The translations under genes and the position numbers were made by a program. The notes under the pieces are model-generated. The model was not told where the DNA came from. It worked only from the letters and a program-made list of their open reading frames with translations, and made no database searches. This document shows, in pieces, positions 38,473-40,065 of a DNA stretch of 40,065 bases (position 1 is the stretch's first letter; every line of letters begins with the position of its first letter). The DNA is from a virus, in IMG/VR virus record IMGVR_UViG_3300025645_000166, positions 1 to 40,065 of that record; one strand, 5' to 3'.

Positions 38473-39253
38473 CAGCTTCTGCCTCCTCTACCGGAAGTTC
38501 TTCCTCAGGGATTACAGGAACTGGCTTCGTACCCGTGGGTACATACGTACCTTCATCAAAGGCATTATGCCAATGCTTCTGATACAGGTAGTTGATACCG
38601 AGTACGGTACCTACCACTGCAAGAAGAATCATACCGGTGTGATCCTGCATGAATTCCTTTACCTGAGGCAGGTAGTTCCACATCGCTGCCAGTGAGAATC
38701 CACCGACGGCTGTCGTATTCTGAATCGTATTGGCCTGTTGAAGTGGTTTCGATAGTGCCACTACTTCTTCCTTCGTTTCCCACTCGAACAGTTCCTTCTC
38801 AGCATAACGTCTACGCGTCAATCCAGCAACGACCTTGCCGCTAGCGTGGTTATGGTTAACCAAGCGCCGCATGGCCAATTCATTATCACCAGCGTTTATA
38901 GCATCCAGTACAGTGCGCATCCCAGCAACGCCGAGATTGTAAGCAGCACAGCAGAGAGCATCAAACTGGTTCTGATTAAGCTTGACCCGCAGGTATGCAT
39001 TGAGTTGGACCGCCTTTGCATTCATCTCTTTCAGAAGACCAGCTTCACACTGTTCCTTCGTCCAGATAGTGCCTTCAGTAATGTACGGTCCAGTCGAACC
39101 ATAGCCGATAGTCCACAAGCCATTGTAGCCTGGAGACCAGAACTTAGGACCTGCAAGCGTATCAAGGTAAGCGATGTATCGACCGTCTTTCAGCCGTTTC
39201 TCGCACCCTTCAAACTGCTTACAGAGGTCCAGACCTCGTTTACCGCAATTCAT
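38459..39253 (-). CDS. GH24 (T4-type) endolysin with C-terminal membrane anchor, 264 aa
   Basis: The N-terminal domain has the T4 lysozyme-type triad: E15 in KQFEG, D31 in AYLDTLAG and T48 in LWTIGYGS, then NQNQFDALCCAAYNLGVAG as the family helix. It cuts the glycan chain of peptidoglycan. After the usual catalytic domain (to about 160) there is a linker, a membrane segment at about 207-225 (MILLAVVGTVLGINYLY) and a Pro/Glu-rich acidic tail (EEELPVEEAEADAIA). No N-terminal signal is seen. A C-terminal anchor on a GH24 endolysin is uncommon. It is coupled to the 45-aa gene upstream (TAATG). Confidence 0.85.
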   Translation of the reverse strand: MNCGKRGLDLCKQFEGCEKRLKDGRYIAYLDTLAGPKFWSPGYNGLWTIGYGSTGPYITEGTIWTKEQCEAGLLKEMNAKAVQLNAYLRVKLNQNQFDALCCAAYNLGVAGMRTVLDAINAGDNELAMRRLVNHNHASGKVVAGLTRRRYAEKELFEWETKEEVVALSKPLQQANTIQNTTAVGGFSLAAMWNYLPQVKEFMQDHTGMILLAVVGTVLGINYLYQKHWHNAFDEGTYVPTGTKPVPVIPEEELPVEEAEADAIA

Positions 39254-39390
39254 TATTCAACTTCCTCTTCAATAACCGGAGGGGTCCAGAGTTCTAGAGT
39301 ACACCCTTCACCAGGATTGTAATCTGAAACACCATCCCAAAGAATTGTATTGATTACTTCACCGTCTTTAATTATATTGTACTTAGGCAT
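39253..39390 (-). CDS. Small protein downstream of tail fibre, 45 aa
   Basis: The product begins MPKYNIIKDGEVINTILWDG and ends EEEVE. Start and stop both overlap neighbours (TAATG on each side). The first half (Tyr-x-Ile, GEVINTI) looks like the short proteins often placed after tail fibres, some of which help fibre folding. No firm family is assigned. Confidence 0.5.
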   Translation of the reverse strand: MPKYNIIKDGEVINTILWDGVSDYNPGEGCTLELWTPPVIEEEVE

Positions 39391-40065
39391 TAATAGAATT
39401 CCTCAATAAGAACGATACCAGGAGCACCAGCTCCACCTGTCCTATTGGTACTGGTTCTTACTGCGCCACTTCCACCAGATCCATATGCAGCTCCATTATT
39501 ACCATTAGAATTGGCCCCAACACCAGCTCCGCCAGGACCCCAAAATGACGAAGCTGCTGTGTATGAGTGGCTATTTGTTGTAGAACCTATTCCTAAAGGA
39601 CCATCTGCACCGTTAAGATTGATCGTACCATTTGAAGCAGTACCCGCAGTTCCTCCAATGCGTGGAGATACAGAGGTAGAGTTTGAACCATCCGATCCAC
39701 CTGTAGCATTACCATTGGCACCTGATGCTCCCAACTGGCTTGTGCCTCCAGCTGCTCCGACGGTTACAGAAAGAGAAGAGATCGACGACACATCTAGGTA
39801 GGTAATAGCTGTAGCACCTGATGCTCCTCCACCTCCAACAGTACCGGTGGTGCTGGAGGCGTCACCGCCATTACCACCACCGCCAGTAATCGTAGCTTTA
39901 ATTCTACGACAACCAGTAGGTCTATTCCAAGTACCACTAGAAGTGAATACCTGTACAGTACACTGCGGGTAGACGATGTCTTTTAGCAGGACACTTTTGT
40001 GGACAGATGCACTAGCATCGTATGTAACAACTTTATCTGCCTGGCGGTCAGGAGACGTATCAGCG
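39390..40065 (-). CDS. Tail fibre, glycine-rich C-terminal part (incomplete)
   Basis: The open frame runs from the window edge to the stop at 39390-39392; the N-terminus lies beyond 40065. The visible 225 residues contain VFTSSGTWNRPTGCRRIKATITG followed by a long Gly/Ser/Thr/Asn-rich stretch (GGGGNGG; GGGGASG; GGSGA) and end in GAPGIVLIEEFY. This is the pattern of glycine-rich receptor-binding tips of phage fibres. An internal GTG at 39791 is not the true start. Its end overlaps the 45-aa gene. Confidence 0.7.
   Translation of the reverse strand, partial: ADTSPDRQADKVVTYDASASVHKSVLLKDIVYPQCTVQVFTSSGTWNRPTGCRRIKATITGGGGNGGDASSTTGTVGGGGASGATAITYLDVSSISSLSVTVGAAGGTSQLGASGANGNATGGSDGSNSTSVSPRIGGTAGTASNGTINLNGADGPLGIGSTTNSHSYTAASSFWGPGGAGVGANSNGNNGAAYGSGGSGAVRTSTNRTGGAGAPGIVLIEEFY

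Noticed and set aside
1-40065. CRISPR array, IS element or integrase
   Set aside because: No regularly spaced repeats, transposase or integrase motifs were found; the mobile genes are limited to HNH nucleases.

Overview
The window looks like most of the genome of a lytic, podovirus-type bacteriophage (T7-like tail and ejection proteins, PolA-type DNA polymerase, primase-helicase). The replication set is primase-helicase, uracil-DNA glycosylase, PolA, SSB-like protein, Cas4/RecB-like nuclease, T7-type endonuclease I, class II (B12-dependent) ribonucleotide reductase and MazG, and no phage RNA polymerase is seen. This recalls SIO1-like phages of Alphaproteobacteria. The secreted CHAP-like protein at 25.3-25.8 kb resembles proteins I associate with Rhizobiales. 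The alphaproteobacterial host is an inference, not a demonstrated fact.

Layout. 1-529 is a gene-free left end with a C-tract, short phased repeats and hairpins. 530-7263 (+ strand) holds about twenty small genes of unknown function, one a ribbon-helix-helix protein, separated by gaps unusually rich in inverted repeats. 7235-14302 (+) is a tightly packed metabolic cassette: unknown protein, class I glutamine amidotransferase, HNH nuclease, class II glutamine amidotransferase, phiEco32-type COOH-NH2 ligase, unknown protein, second amidoligase-like enzyme and an ATP-grasp ligase. 14322-25481 (+) is the replication and nucleotide module, preceded by a near-consensus sigma70-type promoter. The DNA polymerase gene carries a 366-nt insertion at motif A that encodes an endonuclease VII-like HNH protein. 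25278-40065 is on the minus strand and is the late module, read leftward: tail fibre C-terminus (cut by the window edge), a small protein, membrane-anchored GH24 endolysin, two small membrane proteins, tail adaptor, small protein, tail nozzle, three internal virion proteins and the CHAP-like protein.

The early and late modules converge and overlap by about 200 nt. A rho-independent terminator for the late strand lies inside the coding sequence of the last early gene. Capsid, portal, terminase and the tail fibre N-terminus must lie outside the window, and no RNA polymerase is visible.

The strongest candidate for an undescribed system is the 7-14 kb cassette. Two amidotransferases and three amide/peptide-bond-forming enzymes in one co-directional, overlapping operon suggest that the phage makes a small peptide-like or amidated compound, or modifies a protein or cell-wall peptide. 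The substrate cannot be read from the sequence. Other notable features are a family of three hairpins with an identical 7-bp/9-nt design and a conserved loop about 30-36 nt before early genes, a conserved 50-bp element following two stop codons, and the interrupted polymerase gene.
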